A stretch of DNA of 64,000 bases from the NCBI GenBank assembly GCA_003402345.1, contig QFXH01000004.1:62001-126000 (forward strand), given 5' to 3'. Numbering within the stretch: the first letter of the stretch is position 1; each line of letters opens with the position of its first letter. The notes under the pieces were generated by a model, which saw only the letters and a program-made list of their open reading frames with translations, made no database searches and had not been told where the DNA came from. The stretch comes from Candidatus Nitrotoga sp. MKT (GTDB lineage: Bacteria; Pseudomonadota; Gammaproteobacteria; Burkholderiales; Gallionellaceae). Both the position numbers and the translations under genes were made by a program. Positions 24,911 through 32,774 of this stretch are shown one piece after another.

Positions 24911-25810
24911 TCATATCCAAATAATCAAAATTCCAACTGCCAGAATTAATCCCCCTTTGATCACATAATACAAAGGTCGACTCCAAGCTTTTAATTTTCG
25001 ACGGTACTGGCCTGCCAACCAAATAAAACGGAATACTTTATTGATGCCGCCGGTTTGGTCCCCGGTTTCATTAGGCGAACTTGCTGCGGTCATGATTGTT
25101 CTGCCTAACCATTTATTAATCGCTTGAGCCCAGCGGTAGCGCATTGGACGCTCAATGTCGCAAAACAAAATGATTCGATTGGTATCGCAACCATTTTGGG
25201 CCCAATGAATATAGGTTTCATCAAAGACAACGGCCTGCCCATCCCGCCAACTATAGCGTTGGCCATCAACTTCTATAAAACAGCGATCATTATTTGGTGT
25301 TACCAAACCAAGGTGATAGCGCAACGATCCTGCGAAAGGGTCGCGATGCTCATTGAGTTTTCCACCTGGCCCCAATTCTGCAAACATAGCGGCTTTCACG
25401 CATGGAATAGCGCGCAACAGCGCAACCGTTTTGGGGCAATAGTATTCAGCTGAAGGATGGCTGGCGTCATACCATTTTAAATAAAAGCGTTTCCATCCGT
25501 TTTTAAAAAAAGAATTAAATCCTGCATCATCATTTTTTTGTGTAGATTTGATCTTTTCCAAAGCTTGCAGATTAAGCGCTTCATCCCTGATTAATTCCCA
25601 ATTTTTTTCCAGCAATTCCAAGCCGCGAAAGTTGCTGACAGGAAAATAGGCAGTGTAAGGAACCCCGGAAAACAGGTACATGAACAGGTTCATCGGAGCC
25701 ACGATGGATGAGTGATCGAATAACTGACGAAACAGAGGAAGACGGACTTTACCCCGAAAATGTACGGTAAAAATTGATATCACATAAATCGAGATTACTG
25801 CCCATTTCAT
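24911..25810 (-). CDS. lpxO: Aspartyl/asparaginyl beta-hydroxylase-family protein, LpxO-like lipid A hydroxylase
   Basis: This 299-residue 2-oxoglutarate/Fe(II) dioxygenase has an N-terminal hydrophobic segment (residues 1-20) and a C-terminal membrane helix (VIKGGLILAVGILIIWI). Between them is the family core: the iron-binding HRDP (about 158-161), RYHLGL, DGQAVVFDETYIHWAQN with the second histidine, and the 2-OG-binding arginine in TNRIILFCDIERP. Size and membrane anchors match LpxO (about 302 residues), which 2-hydroxylates a lipid A acyl chain at the inner membrane. Peptidyl Asp/Asn hydroxylases share the core, so the substrate is an inference. Confidence 0.8.
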   Translation of the reverse strand: MKWAVISIYVISIFTVHFRGKVRLPLFRQLFDHSSIVAPMNLFMYLFSGVPYTAYFPVSNFRGLELLEKNWELIRDEALNLQALEKIKSTQKNDDAGFNSFFKNGWKRFYLKWYDASHPSAEYYCPKTVALLRAIPCVKAAMFAELGPGGKLNEHRDPFAGSLRYHLGLVTPNNDRCFIEVDGQRYSWRDGQAVVFDETYIHWAQNGCDTNRIILFCDIERPMRYRWAQAINKWLGRTIMTAASSPNETGDQTGGINKVFRFIWLAGQYRRKLKAWSRPLYYVIKGGLILAVGILIIWI

Positions 25811-25897
25811 AACAATTTCTCCATTGACCGCTTTTCAAAGTGGAATTTTATTTTGATCATACAATGATTTTTTTGGATCACTTTTAAAATTATATAG

Positions 25898-26965
25898 TTA
25901 CGATGTAAATTCTTTATCTGTTTCTTTCGATAAAGAAAAGAGATCCCAGGCAGCGATAAACATTGCTGCAATTACCGGACCAATAATAAAACCGTTCAAG
26001 CCAAAAAGAGCCATGCCGCCAAGTGTGGAAATAAGTACTACGTAGTCTGGCATTTGTGTGTCCTTACCGACGAGTATAGGCCGAAGAATGTTATCAATCA
26101 TTCCAATCACAAGCACGCCGAATGCAGTCAGAATGATGCCGTTCCAAATTTCACCGGTGACGAGAAAATAAATTGCGACCGGCGCCCATATTAATGCTGC
26201 TCCAATTGCAGGTAATAACGAAAGAAACGCCATCAAAACGCCCCATAATAAGGGGCCTTGAATACCAAGAATCCAAAAAATTGCGCCACCTAACGCGCCT
26301 TGCATCGCAGCTACAGCGATGTTGCCTTTTACCGTCGCACGAAGAACCGTAATGAATTTACTGAACAAATACCGTTTATGCTCCATGCTTAATGGAATTG
26401 CCTGTCTGATTCGCCCGGATAAACCAGAACCTTCACGCAGCAGGAAAAATAACAAATACAGCATGATGCCAAAACTGATGATGAAGTCGAAAGTATTTTG
26501 ACCGATAGCAAAAGCCTGAGTCGCAATAAATTGACTACCTTCCATTACGCCAGTAGATATTTTTTCCTGCAACGCAGAAATATTTCCGAATCCGAAACGG
26601 TCCAATAGATCAACTACCCATCGCGGCAATGCGTTGATTATCTGTTGAAAATATGTACCGAAATGTAGCTCCCCTGATTGAAGCTTTTGATAAAAATGTA
26701 TTCCTTCTTGTACTAGTGAAGCGGTAATAAATGCTAGTGGAAGAATTACGATAACCAAACAAAGCACCAAGGTGGCGAGCGCAGCCAAATTTCGCCTGCC
26801 CCGTGTGATAACAAGTAAACGACGATAGAGGGGGGTAAACATTATGGCAAGGACGGTGCCCCAAAAAACGGCACCAAAAAATGGCCATACGATCCAGCCA
26901 AACGCAATAGAGACAATAGCTAGCAGAAGCAAAAATATTTTTTTCTGAAAATCGGAGGAATTCAT
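25898..26965 (-). CDS. AI-2E/PerM-family permease
   Basis: The protein (355 residues from ATG 26965) has the UPF0118/AI-2E transporter layout. Two N-terminal helices (IFLLLLAIVSIAFGWIVWPFF) and a helix pair near 60-90 come first. A soluble amphipathic middle region (120-200, LPRWVVDLLDRFGFGN) follows, and a C-terminal block of helices includes GVLMAFLSLLPAIGAALIWAPVAIY. The family exports diverse small molecules; the autoinducer name is historical. An upstream in-frame ATG at 26995 is possible; the internal Met fits the family N-terminus better. Neither has a good ribosome site. It follows no clear operon partner. Confidence 0.85.
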   Translation of the reverse strand: MNSSDFQKKIFLLLLAIVSIAFGWIVWPFFGAVFWGTVLAIMFTPLYRRLLVITRGRRNLAALATLVLCLVIVILPLAFITASLVQEGIHFYQKLQSGELHFGTYFQQIINALPRWVVDLLDRFGFGNISALQEKISTGVMEGSQFIATQAFAIGQNTFDFIISFGIMLYLLFFLLREGSGLSGRIRQAIPLSMEHKRYLFSKFITVLRATVKGNIAVAAMQGALGGAIFWILGIQGPLLWGVLMAFLSLLPAIGAALIWAPVAIYFLVTGEIWNGIILTAFGVLVIGMIDNILRPILVGKDTQMPDYVVLISTLGGMALFGLNGFIIGPVIAAMFIAAWDLFSLSKETDKEFTS

Positions 26966-27255
26966 ATGTGATTCTGGAAGCCAGGTAAATAACATTCATT
27001 GTTTTAATGTCCAATGTTACCTGAACTTAGTGTTCAAGGTAGACTAGAAATATCCAGTTTACTTGAATCGAGTCGGCTGCTAAGCCAATGTTAATGGGCT
27101 TCGAGAGACAATATAAGTATTGACGGTTTGAATTTAAACAATTAAATGGGTATCCACTTCACGCACGTGATAGGCAGCGGATGGGTTACAGCTCTCCACG
27201 CTGAAACTATACCAAGGGAGCGCTATGAGGCATTTTGGAGAATGTCTAATCAATA
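26966..27255. other. AT-rich intergenic region with a ribosome-site-like leader
   Basis: No clear gene. A stretch at 27179-27228 (ATGGGT ... ACCAAGGGAGCGCTATGA) weakly resembles 30229-30280 upstream of the first PEP-CTERM gene. Here it leads into a 31-codon frame that I do not call. Confidence 0.35.
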
Positions 27256-27432
27256 TTAACGGTTACGATTTACGTATACCAAAACCCATGCGCACGCAGT
27301 TAATATCCACGAAATGATTTTAGTTGTGCTCGAAGTATCAATTAAATCCATTTCCAGCACTACTGTGATTGCGCTGAAATTGATGGCTAAAAGTGAACAC
27401 AGCATAAAATATGGCAAAAATGACTTTAACAT
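27256..27432 (-). CDS. Small two-helix membrane protein, unknown function
   Basis: A 58-codon frame starts at ATG 27432 with AAGAAGGT about eight bases upstream. The product has a first hydrophobic segment (FLPYFMLCSLLAINFSAITVV) and a second (IISWILTACAWVLVYV), separated by an acidic loop (EMDLIDTSSTTK), and ends VNRNR. The positive end would stay in the cytoplasm. It is upstream of the AI-2E-family gene in the same direction. No family is recognised; ribosome site and hydrophobic pattern favour a real small protein. Confidence 0.5.
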   Translation of the reverse strand: MLKSFLPYFMLCSLLAINFSAITVVLEMDLIDTSSTTKIISWILTACAWVLVYVNRNR

Positions 27433-27570
27433 GGTTATTTACCTTCTTTAATGATGACAGGTAGTTTTCTCTGTTATAAAACGATATTTGATCAAGCTTT
27501 CAGGGGGCATAGCAATGTACGGTACTGGCATATGATGATTAAATAAACTCGCTATAATCGGATCAAGGGA

Positions 27571-28017
27571 TTATTTTTGGGTGGCAGTCACATTTACTTC
27601 CCCATTTTCTTTACCCGGGCGACGATATACACCTTTTACAACCTCTCCAATAATTCCGCCAAAATTGGCAGCTTCCACTACCAGGATGAGACAAGGCCCC
27701 CAGTAAGCAAGGGGGATTTGGAAAAACATATCTACATCTGTAGATGGGTTTTCAAAATAGGTCATGTAGACAAAGTTAATACAACGTACAAACAGAGGTG
27801 GTAAGCAAGCCAGCCATTTTCCGCCCAAACCAAAAATCCACGACACCACGAAACCCGCCACGAATGGCACCAAAAATATATCTATCATCCAAGGGAAAGT
27901 AAATGTGGCGATACCCGTAAACACTTCAATATTCACCCCCAGCGCTTTATCTCCCAAATAATTCAATGCCATGCCAATCAACACAGCAATAAATCCTTTA
28001 ACGTAACGGGAATTCAT
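27571..28017 (-). CDS. Hypothetical integral membrane protein
   Basis: The 148-residue product has four hydrophobic segments (about 7-25, 33-50, 55-72 and 100-125). The first loop is glycine-rich (DKALGVNIEVFTGIATFTFPWMIDIF) and a charged C-terminal tail (RRPGKENGEVNVTATQK) faces the cytoplasm. AAAGGAGT precedes the ATG, so the start is secure. The gene is divergent from the MocR regulator across about 180 bases, a typical arrangement for a regulator and its target. That functional link is inference. No family was recognised. Confidence 0.7.
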   Translation of the reverse strand: MNSRYVKGFIAVLIGMALNYLGDKALGVNIEVFTGIATFTFPWMIDIFLVPFVAGFVVSWIFGLGGKWLACLPPLFVRCINFVYMTYFENPSTDVDMFFQIPLAYWGPCLILVVEAANFGGIIGEVVKGVYRRPGKENGEVNVTATQK

Positions 28018-28144
28018 TTTAATTACTCCTTTTTAAACAAATGACTTATTTTTAAAGGCGTTAAATAGGGGCCAGTTACTTAAAAGCTATTTTATATTTA
28101 TCCCTATCTCCCAGCGCTTACATTACTAGACAATAATCTGACAA

Positions 28145-28187
28145 TACAGGTACAGTTGTACTTATATTTAACCAACCTGTACTGGTT
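28145..28187. promoter_or_regulatory. Candidate operator in the mocR divergent promoter region
   Basis: TACAGGTACAGTTGTAC followed 14 bases later by AACCAACCTGTACTGGTT gives repeated GTAC cores in both orientations just before the regulator start. MocR-type regulators usually bind repeats between themselves and a divergent gene. Position and repetition are seen; function is inferred. Confidence 0.35.
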
Positions 28188-28195
28188 CATTAACC

Positions 28196-29602
28196 ATGCC
28201 AATATTAAGTTTAGATCCAAATGATCCTTTTCCGTTGATTGATCAGATTGCCGATGGCATCAAAAAAATGATAGATAGTAGGGCAATTCGATCGGGTGCG
28301 CGTATGCCTTCGATACGAAAATTTGCCCAGAACCACGGAGTAAGCCGCTTCACTGTTGTCCAGGCATATGACAAATTAGTGGCGATGGGATATCTGTATT
28401 CGAGGCAAGGTTCCGGTTTCTATGTTTCATCTCGTTTGGCGCCTCGTGATTCATCGGAAGCGGCATACAAACTCGATAGCGTAATAGATGTCGTTTGGCT
28501 GTTAAGGAATTCACTTAAGGATCGCGCTAGCAAGACAATGCCCGGAGCATGGTGGCTTCCAGCCTCATGGATGGTAGAAACAGGCATCAAAAAAAGTTTG
28601 AGGGCATTGTCATTAAAAGACGGAGAATTTCTTACCGCCTATGGCACGCCGGGCGGTTATTTACCTTTGAGGGACCTACTGCAAAGAAAATTATCCAGTA
28701 TCGGCGTTGTGGCGGATACCTCGCAGATTATCCTGACTACAGGAGTGACACATGCGATGGACTTGGTAACCCGATATTTTGTACGGGCAGGAGATGCCGT
28801 ATTAGTCGATGACCCGGGATATTTTATTCTTTTCGGAGGGCTGAAATCATTTGGCGCTAAAATTGTCGGGGTACCCTGGAATCATGATGGCCCTGATACC
28901 CATGCGATGGAAGCGCTGATAAAGGAACATCATCCCAAGCTCTTTTTTACCAATACGATTTTGCACAATCCGACCGGTGCCAGTATTAGTCAGCCTGTTG
29001 CCCATCGCATGCTTCAGCTGGCCGAAAAATACGACATGATGCTGATTGAAGATGACATATATGGTGACTTTCATCCGGCAACGGCAACTCGTCTTGCCAC
29101 GCTCGACCAGCTCAATCGGGTGATCTATGTAAGCAGCTTCTCGAAATCGGTCTCAGCAAGTCTGCGTGTTGGATATTTTGCATGTAACCGAGAAATCGCA
29201 GAGAGCCTCTGTGATGTTAAGTTACTGACAGGCCTTACCACTTCGGAAGTGAGCGAGCGGCTAATATACCAGCTTTTAACTGATGGCCATTATCGAAAGC
29301 ATCTGGATAAACTCCGGGCAAAATTACAACTGGCACGACAAAACACGATCGCTAAACTCGAAAGTCTTGGCTTTACACTTTATTGTGAGCCAGAAGGTGG
29401 AATGTTTGTTTGGGCAAAATTAAATGGCCTAAATAACGCGGCTGAAATTGCAAGCCTCGCAGCAAAAGAGGGAATCATGCTCGCTCCCGGAAACATGTTC
29501 CGGCCACATCAGGAATCCTCACCTTGGTTCAGGTTTAACGTAGCCCATTGCGGCGACAATGCAACGTTCGAGTTTTTTAAAAAATGGCGGATTCAACACT
29601 GA
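28196..29602 (+). CDS. MocR-family GntR/aminotransferase transcriptional regulator
   Basis: The 468-residue chimeric regulator has an N-terminal GntR winged helix (residues 1-75; SGARMPSIRKFAQNHGVSRFTVVQAYDKLVAMGYL). It is joined to a fold-type I aminotransferase-like domain with HNPTGASIS, EDDIYGDF and the PLP lysine in VSSFSKSVSASLRVGY. Members sense PLP or aminated effectors and usually regulate an adjacent divergent gene, here the membrane protein at 27571-28017. The catalytic lysine and arginine regions are kept, so PLP binding is likely. Effector and target are unknown; pdxR or gabR roles cannot be claimed. Confidence 0.9.
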   Translation: MPILSLDPNDPFPLIDQIADGIKKMIDSRAIRSGARMPSIRKFAQNHGVSRFTVVQAYDKLVAMGYLYSRQGSGFYVSSRLAPRDSSEAAYKLDSVIDVVWLLRNSLKDRASKTMPGAWWLPASWMVETGIKKSLRALSLKDGEFLTAYGTPGGYLPLRDLLQRKLSSIGVVADTSQIILTTGVTHAMDLVTRYFVRAGDAVLVDDPGYFILFGGLKSFGAKIVGVPWNHDGPDTHAMEALIKEHHPKLFFTNTILHNPTGASISQPVAHRMLQLAEKYDMMLIEDDIYGDFHPATATRLATLDQLNRVIYVSSFSKSVSASLRVGYFACNREIAESLCDVKLLTGLTTSEVSERLIYQLLTDGHYRKHLDKLRAKLQLARQNTIAKLESLGFTLYCEPEGGMFVWAKLNGLNNAAEIASLAAKEGIMLAPGNMFRPHQESSPWFRFNVAHCGDNATFEFFKKWRIQH

Positions 29603-29690
29603 AGCATGGATGGCTTAATTTCTCAATTTGCCAATGCTGTGACACATAAATAAAGCTAAACATTAACAAAAGCGCTTGACATTACGCTGG

Positions 29691-29890
29691 TTATTCACAA
29701 CTTACGCATAGACCCAATAATGAAAAATATTTTAGCACTGACATTTAGAATAAAAATATAACATATTGTTTTTATTCTAAATAAATTTTGCTTATGAAAT
29801 AAGCGACTAAGCAAAACTGTATATAATATGAACGGTTAGCTTAGTTATATTGAAATTATCCACATTGTTATCCACAGTTTTTGTGGACAA
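29691..29890. promoter_or_regulatory. Cluster of four DnaA-box-like sites in an AT-rich region
   Basis: TTATTCACA (29691-29699), TTATCCACA (29856-29864), TTATCCACA (29868-29876) and, on the other strand, TTGTCCACA (29882-29890) lie within 200 AT-rich bases. Two match the DnaA consensus exactly and two differ by one base. The last three are spaced 12 and 14 bases apart. Between the first and second is a perfect 13-bp inverted repeat (29744-29781). No dnaA, dnaN, rep or parAB gene is in the window, so this may be a titration or regulatory cluster rather than an origin. Confidence 0.5.
29744..29781. repeat. Perfect 13-bp AT-rich inverted repeat
   Basis: TTTAGAATAAAAA (29744-29756) and its exact complement TTTTTATTCTAAA (29769-29781) flank a 12-base loop. 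It could act as the terminator after mocR or as part of the DnaA-box cluster. The stem has one G-C pair per arm region, weak for a terminator. Confidence 0.5.
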
Positions 29891-30175
29891 CATAAAATAC
29901 TTAATAAAGTCAGTTAGGTTCATTAAAAACTGTAGGCATTTACGTAAGAAACCTTGCTAATGCCCATTAGTAAATGTCGCCCAGAAGTGGCATTTGTCAA
30001 GGTAATTTGAATCCTCCTGCCAAAACAAAAATAGCAAACTAAATTGCTCAGTATTTCTAGCGCGCTACCACCGAATACCTTCCATAAAATTGACTCCCAT
30101 CGGATAGAAACGAAGCTGCAGAATGGATCAGAGTGCCATGTTTGCCCATGGTGGCGATCCCCCACACTAAAGCTA

Positions 30176-30324
30176 ATGGGCCAATCGGCAAAAGTATTTG
30201 TCAGAGTTTTTTACGGTATTGCTTATACCGATGGGTAGTGCATTTCCGCACCGAAGCCACACCAAAGGAGATTGTTATGACCTAAATGGGTCAATCAGCA
30301 GAGATATTCGTCAGTAATTTTTAC
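30176..30324. repeat. Two 39-bp direct repeats upstream of the PEP-CTERM gene
   Basis: ATGGGCCAATCGGCA... (30176-30214) and ATGGGTCAATCAGCA... (30286-30324) agree at about 30 of 39 positions and both end in TTTTTAC after a conserved GTCAG. They start 110 bases apart and lie about 65-215 bases upstream of a sigma-54-type promoter. That is the range where enhancer-binding proteins sit. Function is inferred. Confidence 0.45.
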
Positions 30325-30389
30325 AAAGCTTAATTGTGCAATGGGTTAACAATCAATCAACTCATTGAATTTATATATTTTATATTAAC

Positions 30390-30405
30390 TGGCATGATAA
30401 ATGCT
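30390..30405 (+). promoter_or_regulatory. Sigma-54 (-24/-12) promoter of the first PEP-CTERM gene
   Basis: TGGCATGATAAATGCT matches the RpoN consensus TGGCAC-N5-TTGC(A/T). It has the required GG and GC dinucleotides separated by ten bases. The -12 element ends about 40 bases before the ATG at 30446. Confidence 0.65.
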
Positions 30406-30445
30406 TAAGTAGACTGCAAACAATTAAACTTAGGGTAGTGTAAAA

Positions 30446-31246
30446 ATGAAGACTAAACAAATTTTGGCGGCAATTGGTTTAATCAGCGGTGTGATGGGGA
30501 GTCACTCGGCGCTGGCGGGGACTATTAATGTTACCTATGCAGGTTCATCCAACTTCGGCAGCGGGGCTGTTGGCTATAACAGCGGTTCAATCGCTCCGAG
30601 CCCTTCCGGTACAGGTTTGGCGGGTGTTTTAATCGGCGGTGATAGCTTCACAACGGCAAATCATACCTATGATTTCTCCGCCACTGGCCAATTCAATACG
30701 TGGTGTGTTGACATCTACCATTGGTTGGTTGGTGGCAACGTTACTTATACCGTTGCTACCGGAGCTGAACTTGCAACTTCATTAAGTGCGCTACGTCCGG
30801 GGACTCCAGATGGAGCAATGAGAGTGAGCCAATTGGGTCAGCTGGCTAATCAAGTATATAGCATTGTTGACACAAAAGATGAGTCAGCAGCTTTTCAGCT
30901 AGCCGTATGGGCAATCACTTACGGGACAATCGAAGGTGGCCGCTACCGCATCAATACGACAAACGGAGGTTTCAGGGTAGGCACTACTACAGCGAGTTCA
31001 ACCTATGGAGTCTTGGCTGATACATGGTTACAAAACTTAGGCACAACAGGTTATACCGGAAACTACAAGCTTACGTACTTAAATGATGGCACTGTTAACA
31101 ATACACAGGACATGGTTGTTTTCACAGTTGCTCCTCCACCCAATTTTTCCACCACCGTTCCTGAACCTGCCACCCTCGCCCTTTTTGGCCTTGGTCTAGC
31201 TGGACTTGGATTCAGCAGGCGTAAGCTTGCAAGTCAAGCCCGTTGA
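30446..31246 (+). CDS. PEP-CTERM sorting-domain protein
   Basis: This exported 266-residue protein has a signal peptide (MKTKQILAAIGLISGVMGSHSALAG, cleavage near SALA-GT). A Gly/Ser/Thr-rich body with one cysteine follows. The C-terminal sorting signal is VPEPATLALFGLGLAGLGF followed by SRRK: the VPEP motif, a hydrophobic helix and a basic tail. Such proteins are cut by an exosortase at the inner membrane and are linked to exopolysaccharide and floc/biofilm formation. No exosortase gene is in the window. The mature domain is not recognised. A sigma-54-type promoter and upstream repeats precede it. Confidence 0.88.
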   Translation: MKTKQILAAIGLISGVMGSHSALAGTINVTYAGSSNFGSGAVGYNSGSIAPSPSGTGLAGVLIGGDSFTTANHTYDFSATGQFNTWCVDIYHWLVGGNVTYTVATGAELATSLSALRPGTPDGAMRVSQLGQLANQVYSIVDTKDESAAFQLAVWAITYGTIEGGRYRINTTNGGFRVGTTTASSTYGVLADTWLQNLGTTGYTGNYKLTYLNDGTVNNTQDMVVFTVAPPPNFSTTVPEPATLALFGLGLAGLGFSRRKLASQAR

Positions 31247-31584
31247 AAATAACAGGGAGCGCAACTTAATATATAACAAGCCTATCCAGATCGTTCCGCT
31301 CATAAGAGCAACAAGCTGGTATGTGCGGATCGAGGGCTATTTTCATTAGCCAAGAAGTTAAATGCCCCCCCGGCATACATGGACGTCCATTTAAGGTAAA
31401 GATTTCTGCCCTACATCTGGACTTTTGATGAAGCTTTTGTTGGTGAGTTCCCCGGCAGAACCGGGGGTTTACCTAAATGAATCAAACTGAAATAAAACGA
31501 AGCCCAACCGCACACCTTATCTCTTATCTACTATCTACCTAACCCACTACCCCAATTCACCGGATTCGATGTTTAGGGAGATAT
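31247..31584. other. Convergent gap between the two PEP-CTERM genes
   Basis: No gene. It contains a 12-bp palindrome ATGGACGTCCAT (31379-31390) and a GC-rich hairpin at 31450-31466 listed separately. Confidence 0.4.
31450..31466. terminator. Hairpin between convergent PEP-CTERM genes
   Basis: CCCCGG-CAGAA-CCGGGG forms a six-pair GC stem with a five-base loop, followed by GTTTACC on the plus strand. It lies about 200 bases after the first PEP-CTERM gene in a convergent gap. The poor U-tract keeps confidence moderate. Confidence 0.4.
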
Positions 31585-32430
31585 TCAAACGTTCCAGCCG
31601 AATCTACCAAGCCTCAACCGACGGCGATTAAAGACAGCCAGCAAGCCAAGGAAGAGCAGCGCAAAGGTCGGTGGTTCTGGAACTCGTTGCAGCTGGACAG
31701 GTTCAGCGTAAAGGAAATCGTCCATCACCACCACATCGTCGTTTGGATTGCCAAGCCTCCCGTTAGAGATAATGGTATTTTGACCGGAAGTAATACGGAC
31801 ACGACTAATGCGCTCGCCAGCATTGGCTACACCACCTAAGAACGTCAGACCTTGATTGCCAAACACTGAGGCATTTTTGCTGAAAATCAGCGCGTCATTT
31901 TGGTCAAAAAATTCGAGCTTGGTGAGATTTTCCACCTCAACGTCCACAAAAATCAAGCCAAAGGCACTGGTCGTCGCCGCCGTATTAGTGCCCGGAACGA
32001 AGAAATTTACGTCAGTGATCGAGCTATCAATGGCGGTGAACAACCGCTGTGCGCTAAACGTCTGAAAATCACGCGAAAAACCAAACAACGCAGAACTAGA
32101 TTCGCCAGCGTTGGTACTGACCATGAAACCACTGCCGGGGGTGCTGAACACGGCGCCACGCGGCGAGTTGGTATTAAAGAAATTGGCGGGAAGGAAGTTG
32201 GGGTCAGCAAAGCTGTTTGGTACACCATCCCAATTGATCTCGCGGCGCATCCCGCCGAAAGATCCGTTTGCACCAACGGTCGTACCACCGCCGACTGCGG
32301 TGCGGAAGGCATCGCGGGTCGAAGTTATGGCAGCGGGATCGGCCCCAGCCGCCTCGAAAGTTAAAAAGCCGCCGTGAGCGGCAGAAACCGACAGTAATAA
32401 TGCTGTTGTAAGCAAAGCCTTGCGTAACAT
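31585..32430 (-). CDS. PEP-CTERM sorting-domain protein
   Basis: This exported 281-residue protein has a signal peptide (MLRKALLTTALLLSVSAAHGG). The body is rich in Asn, Phe and Gly, without cysteines, and looks like a beta-sandwich (GLIFVDVEVENLTKLEFFD, ISRVRITSGQNTII). The C-terminal signal is RVPEPPTFALLFLGLLAVF followed by NRRRLRLGR. The tail runs about 13 residues past the first arginine, somewhat long for the family. Its promoter is a strong sigma-54 match about 190 bases upstream. It is convergent with the other PEP-CTERM gene and unrelated to it in the mature part, so the pair is not a tandem duplicate. Confidence 0.87.
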   Translation of the reverse strand: MLRKALLTTALLLSVSAAHGGFLTFEAAGADPAAITSTRDAFRTAVGGGTTVGANGSFGGMRREINWDGVPNSFADPNFLPANFFNTNSPRGAVFSTPGSGFMVSTNAGESSSALFGFSRDFQTFSAQRLFTAIDSSITDVNFFVPGTNTAATTSAFGLIFVDVEVENLTKLEFFDQNDALIFSKNASVFGNQGLTFLGGVANAGERISRVRITSGQNTIISNGRLGNPNDDVVVMDDFLYAEPVQLQRVPEPPTFALLFLGLLAVFNRRRLRLGRFGWNV

Positions 32431-32621
32431 ATTTAGCCCCTCTTTCCTTTTAATCTAGGGAAACTCCCAAGTATTTCAGTGTGCAAAAAGTGCAACGCAC
32501 CATACTTCCAAAAACTCCCGAATATTTACCGGGTGAAAATGCCTTCAACCACCTTTATTAGAATGTTACGTCTACCTGCGTTTCAATAAAAATTTATTGT
32601 TGCATTGATTTTTAAAAAACA

Positions 32622-32637
32622 AGCATTATCCGTGCCA
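32622..32637 (-). promoter_or_regulatory. Sigma-54 promoter of the second PEP-CTERM gene, overlapped by a palindrome
   Basis: On the minus strand TGGCACGGATAATGCT has a perfect -24 box TGGCACG and the -12 core ATGCT at correct spacing. A perfect inverted repeat with nine-base arms, ATTATCCGT and ACGGATAAT (32625-32648), covers the -24 box. The leader to the ATG at 32430 is about 190 bases. It contains a 15-base direct repeat (32462-32476 and 32513-32527, 13 of 15 identical). Confidence 0.7.
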
Positions 32638-32774
32638 ATACGGATAATAAAAACTTATATGTAGCATAAATACAGTATGTTACGAAACATGCGTACTCGC
32701 CACAATAACTCCCCGGGCAAACTTCAACACATGGCTGTAAAATTTATCGACGAATTTCTAGGGCTTGTTGCTTC

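Noticed and set aside
29923-30165. 80-codon minus-strand frame upstream of the PEP-CTERM gene
   Set aside because: Rich in Trp, Cys and His with no motif and no ribosome site; overlaps repeat-bearing regulatory sequence.
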